A stretch of 64,000 nt of DNA from Porites lobata. Its lineage: Eukaryota > Cnidaria > Anthozoa > Scleractinia > Poritidae. Shown here piece after piece: positions 1 to 10,057 of this stretch. How positions within the stretch are numbered: the stretch's first letter is position 1; the number at the start of each line of letters is the position of its first letter. Location of the stretch: positions 2,207,501-2,271,500 of the forward strand of contig CALNXK010000021.1 of the NCBI GenBank assembly GCA_942486035.1, written 5' to 3'. Both the position numbers and the translations under genes were made by a program. The notes beneath the pieces are model-generated. The model searched no databases, had not been told where the DNA came from, and saw only the letters and a list, made by a program, of their open reading frames with translations.

Positions 1-180
1 GATAACTCCTTTTTCGGGGTTATTTTAACTCCTCAATACCTGAGGTCATTTTTACTCCTGAAAAAGAGGTTCTTTAAACTCGTTTTTGGAGTTAAAATAA
101 CTCCCCAAAAAATAACTCCACTGTAAGGAGTTAAATTAACCCCACTAGGGGAGTTATTATAACTCCTTGAAAATTACTGT
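1..180. repeat. Degenerate palindromic repeat cluster (GGAGTTAAAATAACTCC type)
   Basis: The first 180 bases hold at least six variants of a short palindrome of the form GGAGTTAAAATAACTCC, in both orientations and with irregular spacing. It may be the edge of a larger inverted-repeat transposon or a local satellite that starts before the window. No coding potential is seen. Confidence 0.5.
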
Positions 181-182
181 GT

Positions 183-368
183 ATACACGCACATTAATGT
201 ATAAATTTTAACCACGTAAATAAAGTAGAGGCGAGATATAAGGCGTTGAGCTTAAACGTGAAGTTGAGCGAGGTTCAACTTTTACGCTTACGTGCGACCT
301 TTTATGCATTGCCTCTACTTTATTTGCTAACGTAAAATTTTACGCACGTACGCACGTAAACATTACGC
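183..368. mobile_element. MITE-like inverted repeat
   Basis: Terminal arms of about 50 bases are inverted copies of each other, with AATAAAGTAGAGGC on the left and GCCTCTACTTTATT on the right. A smaller inverted repeat sits in the centre (GTTGAGCG against AGGTTCAAC, imperfect). There is no open reading frame, so it looks like a non-autonomous DNA transposon. Exact ends are uncertain because the arms diverge outwards. Confidence 0.6.
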
Positions 369-1001
369 AAGGGTAGAAATTCACCTTAAGGAACAAGTAG
401 TCCGCGCCATTCGATCTGTTTAAGAAGCTTTAGAAAATATGAGCTATTGTGTATTTTTCCCCTTTGTAGTTTCTCTAGCTGATTTGGCTACATTTTATAG
501 ACGTTTCTTATCTCTCAAAATTATATTTAATCGATGAAAGTTTATCCACGAGTGGTGCAAACAAACGGGTGTGTAAGAATCTCTCGACTCATTTTAAATG
601 ATTACGTCTTTTAAAAGCATCATGGGCGGTAACAGGAACTGAGCCGTTGGCCTTGTCTTCTTAATCTTTTCTTATTGGTTCCAAGAGGAGGGAAAAAGAA
701 CCACGCCGCTGTTTTAGAAGAGCAAGGGACGTGTGTCTTGTTGGTGCAGTCATCTAAGCTTTCATGGGTTGTGTAGGTAGGGAATGCTACAGGCACATAG
801 TAATTGGAATACAAGCGGCTGTTGTAGCGTCACTAGTAAGTCGACATATTAAATAAACCAATTCCGTCTATAAGTGAAGAAACAAAAAAATGAACACAAC
901 TTCCAATAACAACGATGACTGTCTCCTTAATATCTAAATAACACAAAAAAACTAAAGAGGTTAAAAGACGTCAATAAACTAATTTGTGATTTTTGTTACA
1001 G
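369..1001. other. Non-coding stretch before the first visible exon
   Basis: No exon or repeat could be supported here. The short open frames on the minus strand have no recognisable protein character. The last bases form a T-rich tract ending in ACAG, the splice acceptor of the exon at 1002. The missing 5' exons of that gene may lie here or before the window. Confidence 0.4.
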
Positions 1002-4000
1002 TGCACCTGCTGGCAGCTATCCCCAACTGGGGGGATATCCTACTTCGATGAACCAGCAGAGCCTGACTGCAGCGGTTGTGCTTGCCTGTTTTGCTTATGT
1101 TGTTGCTTGGTTTCTATGTGTTGCGATGACGAGTGATTGCCATATTGCACCCAGCTTGTTGTAATACAATGTAGCACTTTAGTTTTGCAGGTAGACACTT
1201 ATAGGGTGCCCCTTACATAGAGCGCTAGATTTCGCTATTACGGGAAAATTAGGGGCTGCAAACAATTTGTTCTCACTAGCAATTATTGTTTCTTGTTTTT
1301 TTTTTTCTTGTTTTTTGGTCTCAACAACAGAAACGCAGGAAGGGCAACCATACAAACTTATAACAACATTCCCAAGCTTGTTTAAGAGGTAGAATATGAG
1401 ATGATTTACCAAAATGCGTCTTCGCAACTAATTTCCTCAAATGTCGCAAGATGTTTTGAGCAGAGTTGTAGTATTTTTTTCAAAGTTCCATAAGAAAACA
1501 AAGGAGGTTTGAATTAAAACAAGGCCAACACCAGCCCCACATTCACCCGAAGGCTAGGGTACTCAACTATTAAATGGTCTATTATAAACAAAAAACATAC
1601 CAGATGTAACTATTTGATAACTAACCCTGGATTTGATTTACAACATCCTTTGAACAGGGTCTCAATGGTATGGTAGCTTTGACGGTTGACGGTTAATGTT
1701 TTTCCAATTTTGACGGTTGTCGGTTATTAAGTGGAAATTTAGTCTAAAAGTTGAAGTAAATTTTAACTTCTGTATAAATTAATCATGTTAATATTGTTTG
1801 TTGTGTTTTGGAGGTTATCTTGGCCCTTCACTTATCAAATTTCGAAATATTTTCAGATATAAGCAAGTTGTAAGACTTATGAGGTCTTGTTCAGTGTTTA
1901 GGGAGAGTGTTTTTGAGAAAATGGGACATGAGAACATTTTTTCCAGTTTATAGATTCTTCAGGAGCCAGAAGTACATAAAGATCAGCTGCAATAGTGAGC
2001 GGAGAGAGATTTCAGGAAGATTTGAAATACCTTGAAACTTTTTGACGATTAATATTAATCTGCATTTTCGACGGTTGACGGTAAAAATTTACCTCTTTAG
2101 ACGACCGCTGAAGGTTAACCCCATTGAGACCCTCTTTTCTTTCAATCAATCAATCTTTATTTGCCCTTTCACATACTAGTTACAGAATAATATAAGATAA
2201 TTTTATACCTAGGCAGGAGCTCTCAGCAAACCCTTTTGGGCTTTACGAGGAGAGCCCCTGAGCAAGTTTACTACAATGATTTAATTTAAAGATTATAAAA
2301 AGGATATAGCTGTGTTAAGAGATTTACAGTAATTACAGTAATTGGCGAACTTACTTAGAATAATCATTTATGTAAAATTCTACGTTTGCATACTGAATTT
2401 CTAATTTTCTTGCTTGTGGAGAAAATGCGTTTTATTTTTTTTTCCTAAATAAATTGATTGTCTTAATTTCTTTTATAATGGCAAGTTATTCCATATTGAA
2501 ACTCCTTTGTATTTTACTGAGTGTTTTTGTTAGTTAGTTCGTGCTTGGATTTTGTGAACGTTAGAGGATGATCTTGTGTTGTATTGATGAACATCTTTGT
2601 TCAGACAAAAGAAATCATTGAAAGATGATGGTAGATTGTTATTAAAGTATCTAAACATGAATAAAGCAATGGCTTCATTGTTTATATCATCTAAAGGTGA
2701 AATTAATAGTTCTTTGAGGAGAGGACCAGTATGTTCTTTAAAATTTGAATTAGTAATGATCCTTATAATTTTCTTTTGTAGCTTTCTTATTGGTTCTAGT
2801 CTTGTTGTGTACGTATTTTTCCATACAATGTTACCATGACTTAGGTATGGGTAGATAAGTGTATAATATAGACCCTGCATAACAACGCGAGGTCAATAAT
2901 GTCTTGCTGCAAGATTTTTCCAGTTAATATTTTCGTCTACATGGACTGCTCAGAATCTAGCTGATTCTACCTGTTTGACACCTGAACCGTCTAAACTAAT
3001 GTTAACTTGCTGTCTATTTTTTTTTTGCTTTGAATATCAATAACTGAATCTTTTTTACATTAAGGGACAAAACCCTCCAGTTATGATGTGACAAAATATA
3101 TGCTAATATAATATCCGCTTTTTGTTAGTTTTGTTTTCTGTTCGACAAGTTAAAGCATCAACAGCTTTAACACAAAAAATTATGAAAGTGAGAAACTTGA
3201 AGTGAGAGGGTTTGTTTGTGATAGATTTACTATGTAACAAAATGACGGGAGGAGGGTCGCTTACTTGCAAGGTTGACCGTGTGGGTGGGTGGTTACTCAG
3301 GGACGACCCTTATTAGAACATGGGACTTTTCTCGAGAGTTACCAAAAACGAGAACTGTAAAAGTGCGTGATATTAGACTTATCATGATTTTTTAAAGTCA
3401 AGAAATTGCTGCATTATATTTTTTTTTGCCAAGACAATCACTATCTGAAATGCCACTTGGCAATTGCACATTGCGTTATTCGACAGAGCTGGGAGCTTGG
3501 GAATGACGTGACATGAAACTGAGCTCAGTAAGGGCTCAGATAATCTTATCCGCTGGTGCGTAGACAGTCCTAGATCGGTCGAAATCGGAGACCCAAAGAC
3601 ATGAACAACGATCCGCGTCGTGGAAACGCTATAATTGCCGTTCGGGAAGAGCGGGCCAGGATCGGAGGCGTTGAAGCAGTGAGACAAACATATGTAGCTG
3701 CTACAAATGAAGGGTCAGTATAAACTCTTTTTAAACCTCGCTTGCATGAGTCTTTCGCTAATCATGGTACGGCACGGTTCTTTAGACTACTGAATCAACT
3801 CAACATTAACACTTATAAACAAATGGTTTGAAATCGAATTTTCCTTCGCTGGAAATTTTCTCATGGTCATTTTTGGTGGCCAAAGTTTTCTGCAAACAAA
3901 GCGGTATTAGAAACGTACATTGATCGTAGTGGAAGCCGAATTCTGCAAAAAGGCGGAAGTGACATAAACACAAATCGTTTGCTGCGCATTTGTTATAATA

Positions 4001-6775
4001 TAGAAGGTATACTGTCTCATTTTCATCTTCAAATCTTTCATTTCAAGCTTACATCCAATGAAACATCAATAAAGAAACATTTGAATAGTAAAATTACAAG
4101 AATTCTGAGTACTGTATTGAAGCAGTTCGTGCAAAGGTCACGTGACTTTGGACTCGTCTGAAGCCAATTGTGTCACGTTTTCTTAATTAAGTTTTGATGC
4201 TGATAGGGTGCAGTATAAATGTTACATTTTATTCTTAAATTGAAGCGAAAGTGAACTGTGATTTTTACAAAAATGTTTTCGCAAGGAACCCCATAACAAG
4301 AATCTTTTATTTGTGATTCTAAATATAAAGAGTGCAGTGGGACGAAAGAAACATGACTCTACAGCTGAGACGCTTGTCGAGCCAACGAGTCTTCATAATT
4401 TCAGCGCTCTAAATCCGCACATAGCAGGATTTCAGTTGGTTGGAATTCCTTGCCCACCATCTTTTACTATAATATTGTGAAATGACTTTGAAAGGCGGCA
4501 GACCCAGCTAACTAGCTACTTAAGAGATTTTTTAAAATTTAGTTAATAAGAATATTTCTATTTTTCTCCTTTCAGTGCTGTTGCAGTTCAAGTAGATACA
4601 GTACAACCGACAGGGTAAAACAGGAGGTTGAATTCCTGATTGTAACAAATAACTCTAATAATAGACATATTAAATTCTGCAAACAGAATACTGCAATGCT
4701 GATCGTACTACGTGAAAATTAACTCTGCAAGACATCAACACGACACCGAAAGAACTCAAAACAGAGCGGGATTGTAGCCATAGACAGCTGTTCCGCCCCC
4801 TTTGGGGCTCGTCAATGTAGCGTAACAACCAGAGAAAGCTCTGATAAAAAATATCCGCGCACTCTGAGCACTCTCAACACCCCCACGCGTCTTCTGGGGA
4901 GCAAGAGTCAAAGTGTCAAGTTGATGTCTCGCAGAAAAAATAAAGAATCGGCCAAAATCAACCCCTAAAACATGGACAGAACCATGCAAGAATTACGGCA
5001 TATCGGATCTATAAAAGATCTACGGCCCCAGAATAAAAAGAATAAAAAATGGAATATAGCAGTAACAAAATACGTTTTGACGTCATCTTAGAATTTCCAA
5101 AATTGGACACTAAATAGAAGTAACGTATCACTGAGGTATGCAATTTAATCGTAGGTTTCTCTCTTTATAAGCACAGGGCCTATAACTAGATTTTAAAATC
5201 ATGATACTTTTAAGTGATATTTCGTGGACAATAATTCATTGTACCAGGAGCCATAATGGGACAAGACTTCTGCAACTCATATAAAGATCGACGATAAAGC
5301 GTGAGATAACAATGCAGAAATCTCGCTGATCTCGATCAAGTGATTACTGGTTTTATCATATTATTTTCAGCGGCTATACTTACCGTCCAGCACTAGCACC
5401 TCCCCCACCAAGATACCAACCAAATCCTGCCATAACCTACAGAGAGGAGCCCAGCTGCACGGACTACTGTTGTCTAGCGTGCGACAGTGAATATGAATGG
5501 TACAAGTTGGAAGGAAAGGGTAGGCCCTACAATACCGCTTATAATTATGGAAATTATAGGACTAACTCTGAAACAGAAACAAGCTCGTCCGTCTATCAGT
5601 CGGCGGAGCGCTGGACTACGAGTGGGATGAGGTCGCGGGTTCGATCCCCGGGGCCGGACCAGCATTCATGGCCTTAAAATAACTGAGCAAGCAAATGATT
5701 ACACCGTTACGTAGCCTGTTCCAGGCTCCAATATAGTAATGACGCGCGTCCTGCTTTCCCTTACGAGGTCCCTTCTATAATTGAGAGCCTGGCACGGCAG
5801 GACACTTTACGTTGCTTGGTTGACTAGGGATGAGGTACTGGTTCTAGAGGGTCTCAGTGGGGTGGTAGCTTTGACGGTTGACTGTTAATTTGTCCAATTT
5901 TGACGACTGTCGGCTAAATTTCAGAGCTTTTGATGGTTGACGGTAATAAAATGAAAACTTAGTCCAAAAATTACAGTAAATATTAATCCCTATGTCACGA
6001 GACATCCCAGTGAGCTTAGACTGACTAACAGCATGAACGAGCTCCTGGAAACAGAGGGCGGGGTAGACCACAAAGATGTTGGATAAGAGACATCTGTGAA
6101 TGGACACGAAGTACACCATCGCAAGCTATCAGGCTTGCTAAGAAGAGAGACTTATTATAAGAATAATCCAGCATTAGAATGCGTTTACGGATCCTGAGAG
6201 ATCTTTGGCGTAAAAGAAGAAAGAAGAAGATGAATTGATATTAACAGTTGTGTTGTGGAGCTTGTTTTGATCTTAAGAAAATTTCGCAATATTTTCAGAT
6301 GTAAGCAAGTTCTAAGATCTTGCAATGTCTAGAAAGAAACGGTTTTTGAGAACATGAGAACTGGTTTTTCAAGTTGAGAAATTCTTCAGGACCTAGAATT
6401 CCGTCAAGATCAGCTGAAATAGTGAGATTTGAAATACTTTGAGGCTTTTTGACGGGTGACGGTAAAAAGTAACCTTTTTTGACGGTTGGTGGTTAATTTT
6501 TAGGCCGTTTGACGGCTGACTGTAAAGAGTAGGAGACGCGGGTTAAGAAAAGTGCGCTCAATAAGTACTTTCGTGATGACTAAGTTGGGCCTTTTTTTTC
6601 CTATTTTACAGGTTGTTGCTGGATTCCTGTCCTTCTCCTGTTTTATTTGATTGTAGGAATCATCCTTCTTCCATTTTTGATTCTCTATCTCGTATGTTTG
6701 TGCGTCTGTTATCCGCTAGGCTGCTGTAAGAATAACGGCGACTCAGATTTCGATCGTCCATTATTTAGTTCCTAA
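1002..6775 (+). CDS. Pro/Tyr-rich small membrane protein, 5'-partial, four exons
   Basis: Exons are 1002-1160, 4576-4614, 5371-5519 and 6612-6775 (TAA). All junctions are GT-AG and the phases agree (2, 2, 1). The first exon gives a Pro/Gly/Tyr-rich run and then a hydrophobic segment. It carries a stop just past its donor, so it could also be an alternative 3' end. The third exon gives a Pro/Tyr-rich stretch (PALAPPPPRYQPNP) and a Cys cluster, CCLAC. The last exon gives about 36 hydrophobic residues, a Cys-rich turn (CYPLGCC) and a short acidic tail. The sequence around the last junction (WYKLEGKG, then YL and LPFLI) matches the gene at 20059-22107 in spacing and in intron position and phase. 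Function is unknown; a Pro/Tyr-rich cytosolic arm on a membrane anchor is inferred. The last three exons are well supported, the first is less certain, and the start codon is not visible. Confidence 0.65.
1657..2133. mobile_element. GACGGTTGACGG-type inverted-repeat element, copy 1
   Basis: The ends are GGGTCTCAATGG and CCATTGAGACCC. Just inside both ends the motif GACGGTTGACGGT is repeated, as expected of subterminal transposase-binding repeats in a non-autonomous DNA element. It lies in intron 1 of the gene at 1002-6775. A second copy of the family is at 5849-6545. No target duplication is evident. Confidence 0.65.
2140..2980 (-). mobile_element. LINE fragment: 3' end with reverse-transcriptase C-terminal part
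   Basis: A minus-strand frame at 2530-2880 encodes 116 residues typical of the region after the catalytic domain of non-LTR reverse transcriptases (LYYTLIYPYLSHGNIVW, then RKLQKKIIRII). Downstream on the same strand the copy ends at an ATTGATTGATTGAAAG-type tail near 2145, like the simple-repeat 3' ends of CR1/L2-type LINEs. It is 5'-truncated and inserted antisense in an intron. The exact clade cannot be told from this fragment. Confidence 0.75.
2981..4575. other. Intron sequence, no supported feature
   Basis: Long intron between the exons at 1002 and 4576. No protein family or clear inverted-repeat element was found. The minus-strand frame at 3382-3687 has no recognisable character. The last bases are a pyrimidine-rich acceptor ending in TTTCAG. 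Confidence 0.4.
5587..5700 (+). repeat. tRNA-derived SINE (5' tRNA-like head and partial body)
   Basis: A tRNA-like fold starts GTCCGTC and ends GCCGGACCA, so the acceptor stem pairs at six of seven positions. It has an A-box-like CAGTCGGCGGAGCG and a B box, GGGTTCGATCC. The body that follows (CCTTAAAATAACTGAG) has no tRNA counterpart, which makes this a SINE and not a tRNA gene. It sits 68 bases downstream of a splice donor, within the intron. The resemblance to SINEs I associate with corals is recall, not a search. Confidence 0.65.
5716..5800. repeat. Decayed TAGCCT foldback element
   Basis: It starts TAGCCTGTTCCAGGCTC, the same terminal sequence as the element at 7997-8161. A degraded inverted end, GAGCCTGGCACGGCA, follows near 5798. 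The right terminus has diverged and no target duplication is recognisable. Confidence 0.5.
5849..6545. mobile_element. GACGGTTGACGG-type inverted-repeat element, copy 2, interrupted
   Basis: Same family as 1657-2133: it begins GGGTCTCAGTGG followed by GACGGTTGAC repeats, and the interior (TTTTCAGATGTAAGCAAGTT) matches copy 1. About 240 bases between roughly 5990 and 6235 are absent from copy 1 and look like a later insertion. Repeats of GACGGTTGGTGG and GACGGCTGACTG mark the right end, whose terminal sequence is degraded. It lies directly upstream of the final exon of the gene at 1002-6775. Confidence 0.6.
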
Positions 6776-7100
6776 GCCAATAGGGAGACTCCCAGCAACC
6801 AAAACAGGAAAAACTTGTTTAAAAACCTTGTATAGTAGTTTCATATCAGTCGTATCCGTTAGAGTTCCACTAATCTATCCAGCTAGCCTTAACTGAATTG
6901 AGATCAGCTTGTCTCTTAGTGGCCGCAAACTAACAAGTCGAAATATTTACTCAAATTAGTTCGACTGTAGACTTCCCCGAAAGCTTTAAGTCAAATTTTT
7001 TATCCGAGGAAGTCACGAAAACAAGTTTGTGGTGGAACTGTCTGTTTTTCTCCTCGGATGAATTCGGTTTATCACGGCAGATGAAAGTGAATGACTGATG

Positions 7101-7106
7101 AATAAA
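7101..7106 (+). other. Poly(A) signal, gene 1002-6775
   Basis: AATAAA about 325 bases after the stop codon; the first good hexamer downstream. It implies a 3' UTR of about 350 bases. Confidence 0.5.
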
Positions 7107-7555
7107 ACGAAGGCAAGTTTTCTTTTTGCGCGGAAACTGAGAAACATCATCCCAGTAGGAACGTAATGAAACGGTGTTCCACTTTGATGTATTGATTAGA
7201 GAATTTAGAGGATTTTATCGAATAAATTTAAAGTTCTTTAGTGTAGTTGCTACTTCAGGGTTGTCATGGTTCTAGTCGAATCTATTCTCAAACCGGTTGA
7301 AAGAGAATGGGGCAAAATTTGCACAAATCGTTCCCATTTATACACCGAAGAACAGCCGCGAAGACATGAAACTCGTGTCTCAAAACTGGAACACCAATTT
7401 TTACGTTTGGGATTCCGGTCGGGGAAACAGCTACATGATGAGGAAACCAGAAATTCCGATTGACTGAATCAGTTAGTTCAATTAGATAAAATTCGGAACA
7501 CAGAACATTCCGGCATGTTCCGGAATGTTCCGTGTTCCGGGTTTCATCGACGCCC

Positions 7556-8330
7556 TTGGCTCACGCTAACAACGTAATAACAAGTTTAATTCCAAGCCCT
7601 TGTTTTGATAAACATTTTTTATTTGTCATAGCGGATGAAATACCATATTGGATCCTAAAGGAATTTTCTGACTTTTTGGCATTCCCTATCATTCAAATTC
7701 TAAATGCCTTGAATCGCGAGCAACCCCTACCAACAGTGTGGAAGATGTCTGATGTCCCCTCTTTGCCAAAAAAGAACTTAGCCTGCACAAGACCTGAGCA
7801 AAGACCTACAACTCATTTCATTGACACTATGCGTCGCAAAGCTGGCAGAGGGGTTTGTTGTAGAAGACTATGTTAAACCAGCTGTGTTGGGGAGGTTCCG
7901 AAGTCATCTGCTACTATGGCCCTATGCTCAGAGTGTCACAGATCAGTTTATACTTTGGTCGCAGGAAAATAGGATGCATCTAAATCCGGGCGAATGTAGC
8001 CTGTTCCAGGCTCTCAGATAGTGGGGGAACACGCGAAAGAAAAAGGCACGCGAAAAGCTGGCGGGGAGGGAAAAAGGAAAGGAGTTTCCTCCCGTTTTAT
8101 TTTCGTGTTTGCGGTTTCTCAATTCAGCGGACCCGACTATTTTGGAGCCTGGAACAGGCTAGGGCGAATGTAAAGTCTCACGATTTCGTTTGCTCTTAAC
8201 CCCGAAGAGTTTCACGTAGTTGTCGTTGAGGGAAAAGAGCTAGAAGTTGTAAGTAGTACTAATCTACTTACGCGTAATCAGTCTTTGTTTTGCAAAAAAG
8301 ATGCTTTACAAATACGGGTTTTTCTCGTTT
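7556..8330 (+). pseudogene. Degenerate LINE reverse-transcriptase fragment, split by a MITE
   Basis: The frame at 7532-7876 reads like the start of a non-LTR reverse-transcriptase domain (IPYWILKEFSDFLAFPII, then LPTVWKMSDVPSLPKK). A second frame continues it (KLAEGFVVEDYVKPAVL). After an internal deletion it jumps to DQFILWSQENRMHLNPGEC. Coding similarity seems to resume beyond a 165-base insertion at 7997-8161. Frameshifts and missing blocks make it non-functional. The final boundary is approximate. Confidence 0.65.
7997..8161. mobile_element. TAGCCT foldback MITE with 9-bp target duplication
   Basis: The termini TAGCCTGTTCCAGGCTC and GAGCCTGGAACAGGCTA are perfect inverted copies over 17 bases. 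The 9-mer GGGCGAATG flanks it at 7988-7996 and 8162-8170, a perfect target-site duplication. The target is the older LINE fragment around it. At 165 bases and without a reading frame it needs transposase from elsewhere. A 9-bp duplication fits Mutator-like transposases; that assignment is inference. Confidence 0.85.
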
Positions 8331-8578
8331 AAAATGTCAGCTCAAGCGAAAAAAAATTGACACAGCATGTTTCTAAAGATCTTTCAAGTTTCAACCGACG
8401 AGGAACGAGGAAATGGGTAAATAAAGTAAACTTGTCCAGTTTTTCAACTCAAAATTTTATTCAAATTCGTGCTTGCGTGATTAGCGCGCGAAAAGGAAAA
8501 CATCTTGACGTCACGACCATGTTTACATACTCTCATGCAAACACGACCTAGTTATTTTATAACTGACCATGTTATACC

Positions 8579-8634
8579 TAGCCTCCCACGCAGGCGTTTT
8601 TAGGGGCCCCTAAAAACGCCTGCTTGGGAGGCTA
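8579..8634. mobile_element. 56-bp fully palindromic foldback element with 9-bp target duplication
   Basis: The whole element is one palindrome: a 28-base left arm (TAGCCTCCCACGCAGGCG onwards) meets its inverse with no loop and one mismatch. TGTTATACC occurs at 8570-8578 and again at 8635-8643. This is the smallest family member in the window. Confidence 0.85.
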
Positions 8635-8644
8635 TGTTATACCA

Positions 8645-9029
8645 GGGGTGCTTACCATTTGACAGACAAATCTGGTTGGGGTCTCGGAAGCATAATGGTA
8701 AGCGAAGCGATTTACCAGTTTACCGCAGAAGTGCCACATCTGTTACGATTTGAATTTAAAAAGGGGGAGAATTAGTCTGCTACACAGCCGTTTTTAGTGT
8801 CGTCACGCAGACACTAAAAACGGCTGTGTAGTAGACTAGGGGAGAATGCGTCTGGAACCGAGAAATTGGTAAGTGGTAAGCAACATTCCGTTTGGTTTGT
8901 ACCAACCTGAATGAACGGACTACCTCAAAACGCACTCCTCAATTTTAGGTTGGAATTTCCGAAAAGTGACCTTACCATTTACCATCCATCCGGAATTTCC
9001 CAAATTTTCTGTCAAAAGGTAAGTACCCC
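8645..9029. mobile_element. 385-bp inverted-repeat element (GGGGTRCTTACC ends)
   Basis: The left end GGGGTGCTTACCATTTGACA matches the inverse of the right end (CTGTCAAAAGGTAAGTACCCC minus its first base) with few mismatches. No reading frame. It hosts the small hairpin element at 8773-8838 and is therefore older than that insertion. Confidence 0.7.
8773..8838. mobile_element. 66-bp hairpin MITE nested in another element, 9-bp target duplication
   Basis: It starts TAGTCTGCTACACAGCCG and ends CGGCTGTGTAGTAGACTA. The arms pair over about 28 bases around a 10-base loop. GGGGAGAAT flanks it perfectly at 8764-8772 and 8839-8847. The TAG...CTA termini and 9-bp duplication relate it to the elements at 7997 and 8579. 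Confidence 0.85.
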
Positions 9030-9652
9030 AGTATTCTACAATGCCCTGCCCCGGTGTAAGACGCCGAAGCATTAAGAGGAGTTCGTGCGTATCGAAAAGA
9101 GGGATAGAGGGATAGAGGAAACAGGGATAACAACCTCAAATCAGCAATCTTTGTTATCTTAGGATTTAAAGGTCGCGCGATATCTTACATATTTTTTTAT
9201 CTTTATAGACATCGAAAGGATTTGGGCTGAAGCTGAGCAAGGACTATTTTTTTCCTTGTTTTGTTTTGTGATGTATTAAGAATCAATAGAGTCCACGACC
9301 CCCATGCTATGCTGTATGTAAACTAGATAGCCATTTCAGTTATACGCGACTTAAAGATAGTTGTACGTAGTTGTCAAAGACAGATCCCATATCAGATGGC
9401 AAAAACACGAATTAAATAACTGCTTGTCACGACTTATTTTAAATATGTATACGAGTTTTTTTAGCCATCCTGCAGTTTCATTTAGTTAACAGTTTAGACC
9501 CAAATAAGGTAGTACAATCAGTCTATATCATGTCTCTTTCTTTTACACGTCTCTTAACAGCTTTAATAAAATGATCTTTACAAGCTCTTTCTTTTTGTTT
9601 TTGATATGTTTTTGTTTTATTTTGTGTTTTTTTTTTCCTTTTCAAATATAGG
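9030..9652. other. Intergenic, no supported feature
   Basis: No gene or terminal-repeat element found. It includes T-rich tracts near 9540-9650, the last of which ends in ATATAG and could serve as a splice acceptor for the small frame at 9729. Confidence 0.3.
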
Positions 9653-9728
9653 ATCGGCCTTAGCATGCCCAAATACCGCTCAAACTCGTCATCATTAGGT
9701 TTTTCCCATTTTAAGTTCTTTACTATTA

Positions 9729-9968
9729 ATGAGTGTCACCGGTCGAATTCGCGAATTTTTAAAGGCATTTGTAAAGGGCGAAGCACTGAATTTTCCCACA
9801 ACCATAAGATCTTCAAGCAGAATTAACAATGGCAGAACACTTAGAGACGGCTATGCGGCCGTGCTGCTAGGGCTCTGCGCCGTATCCCTGACAATACACT
9901 TGATTGTGTGTACCATCGTCAGACACATTTCAAGGTTAGAGGTACCTATCATGATAACTTATGCTTAG
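9729..9968 (+). CDS. Possible 79-residue single-pass membrane protein
   Basis: An ATG-started open frame ends at TAG... with a basic N-terminal half and one clear membrane segment (AAVLLGLCAVSLTIHLIVC, about residues 43-62), followed by a short basic tail. A T-rich tract ending in ATATAG lies upstream at about 9652, and a possible donor (AAG then GTTAGA) lies at 9932, so it may be one exon of a longer gene. No homology is recognised and no partner exon was found. A chance frame cannot be excluded. Confidence 0.3.
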   Translation: MSVTGRIREFLKAFVKGEALNFPTTIRSSSRINNGRTLRDGYAAVLLGLCAVSLTIHLIVCTIVRHISRLEVPIMITYA

Positions 9969-10057
9969 ATTAATGGCAACGATGCTTTTAACTTATCATT
10001 TTGTTTTTCTTTCGATTCTTTAGCCAAAGGTGCCGTACAGCTAAAGGCGAGCTTAGT

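Noticed and set aside
1657..2133. CRISPR-like array from repeated GACGGTTGACGG motifs
   Set aside because: Spacing is irregular, the repeats sit at the two ends of an inverted-repeat element, and the window is eukaryotic.
8579..8634. Hairpin as a transcription terminator
   Set aside because: The perfect 9-bp target duplication and further family copies show it is a mobile element.
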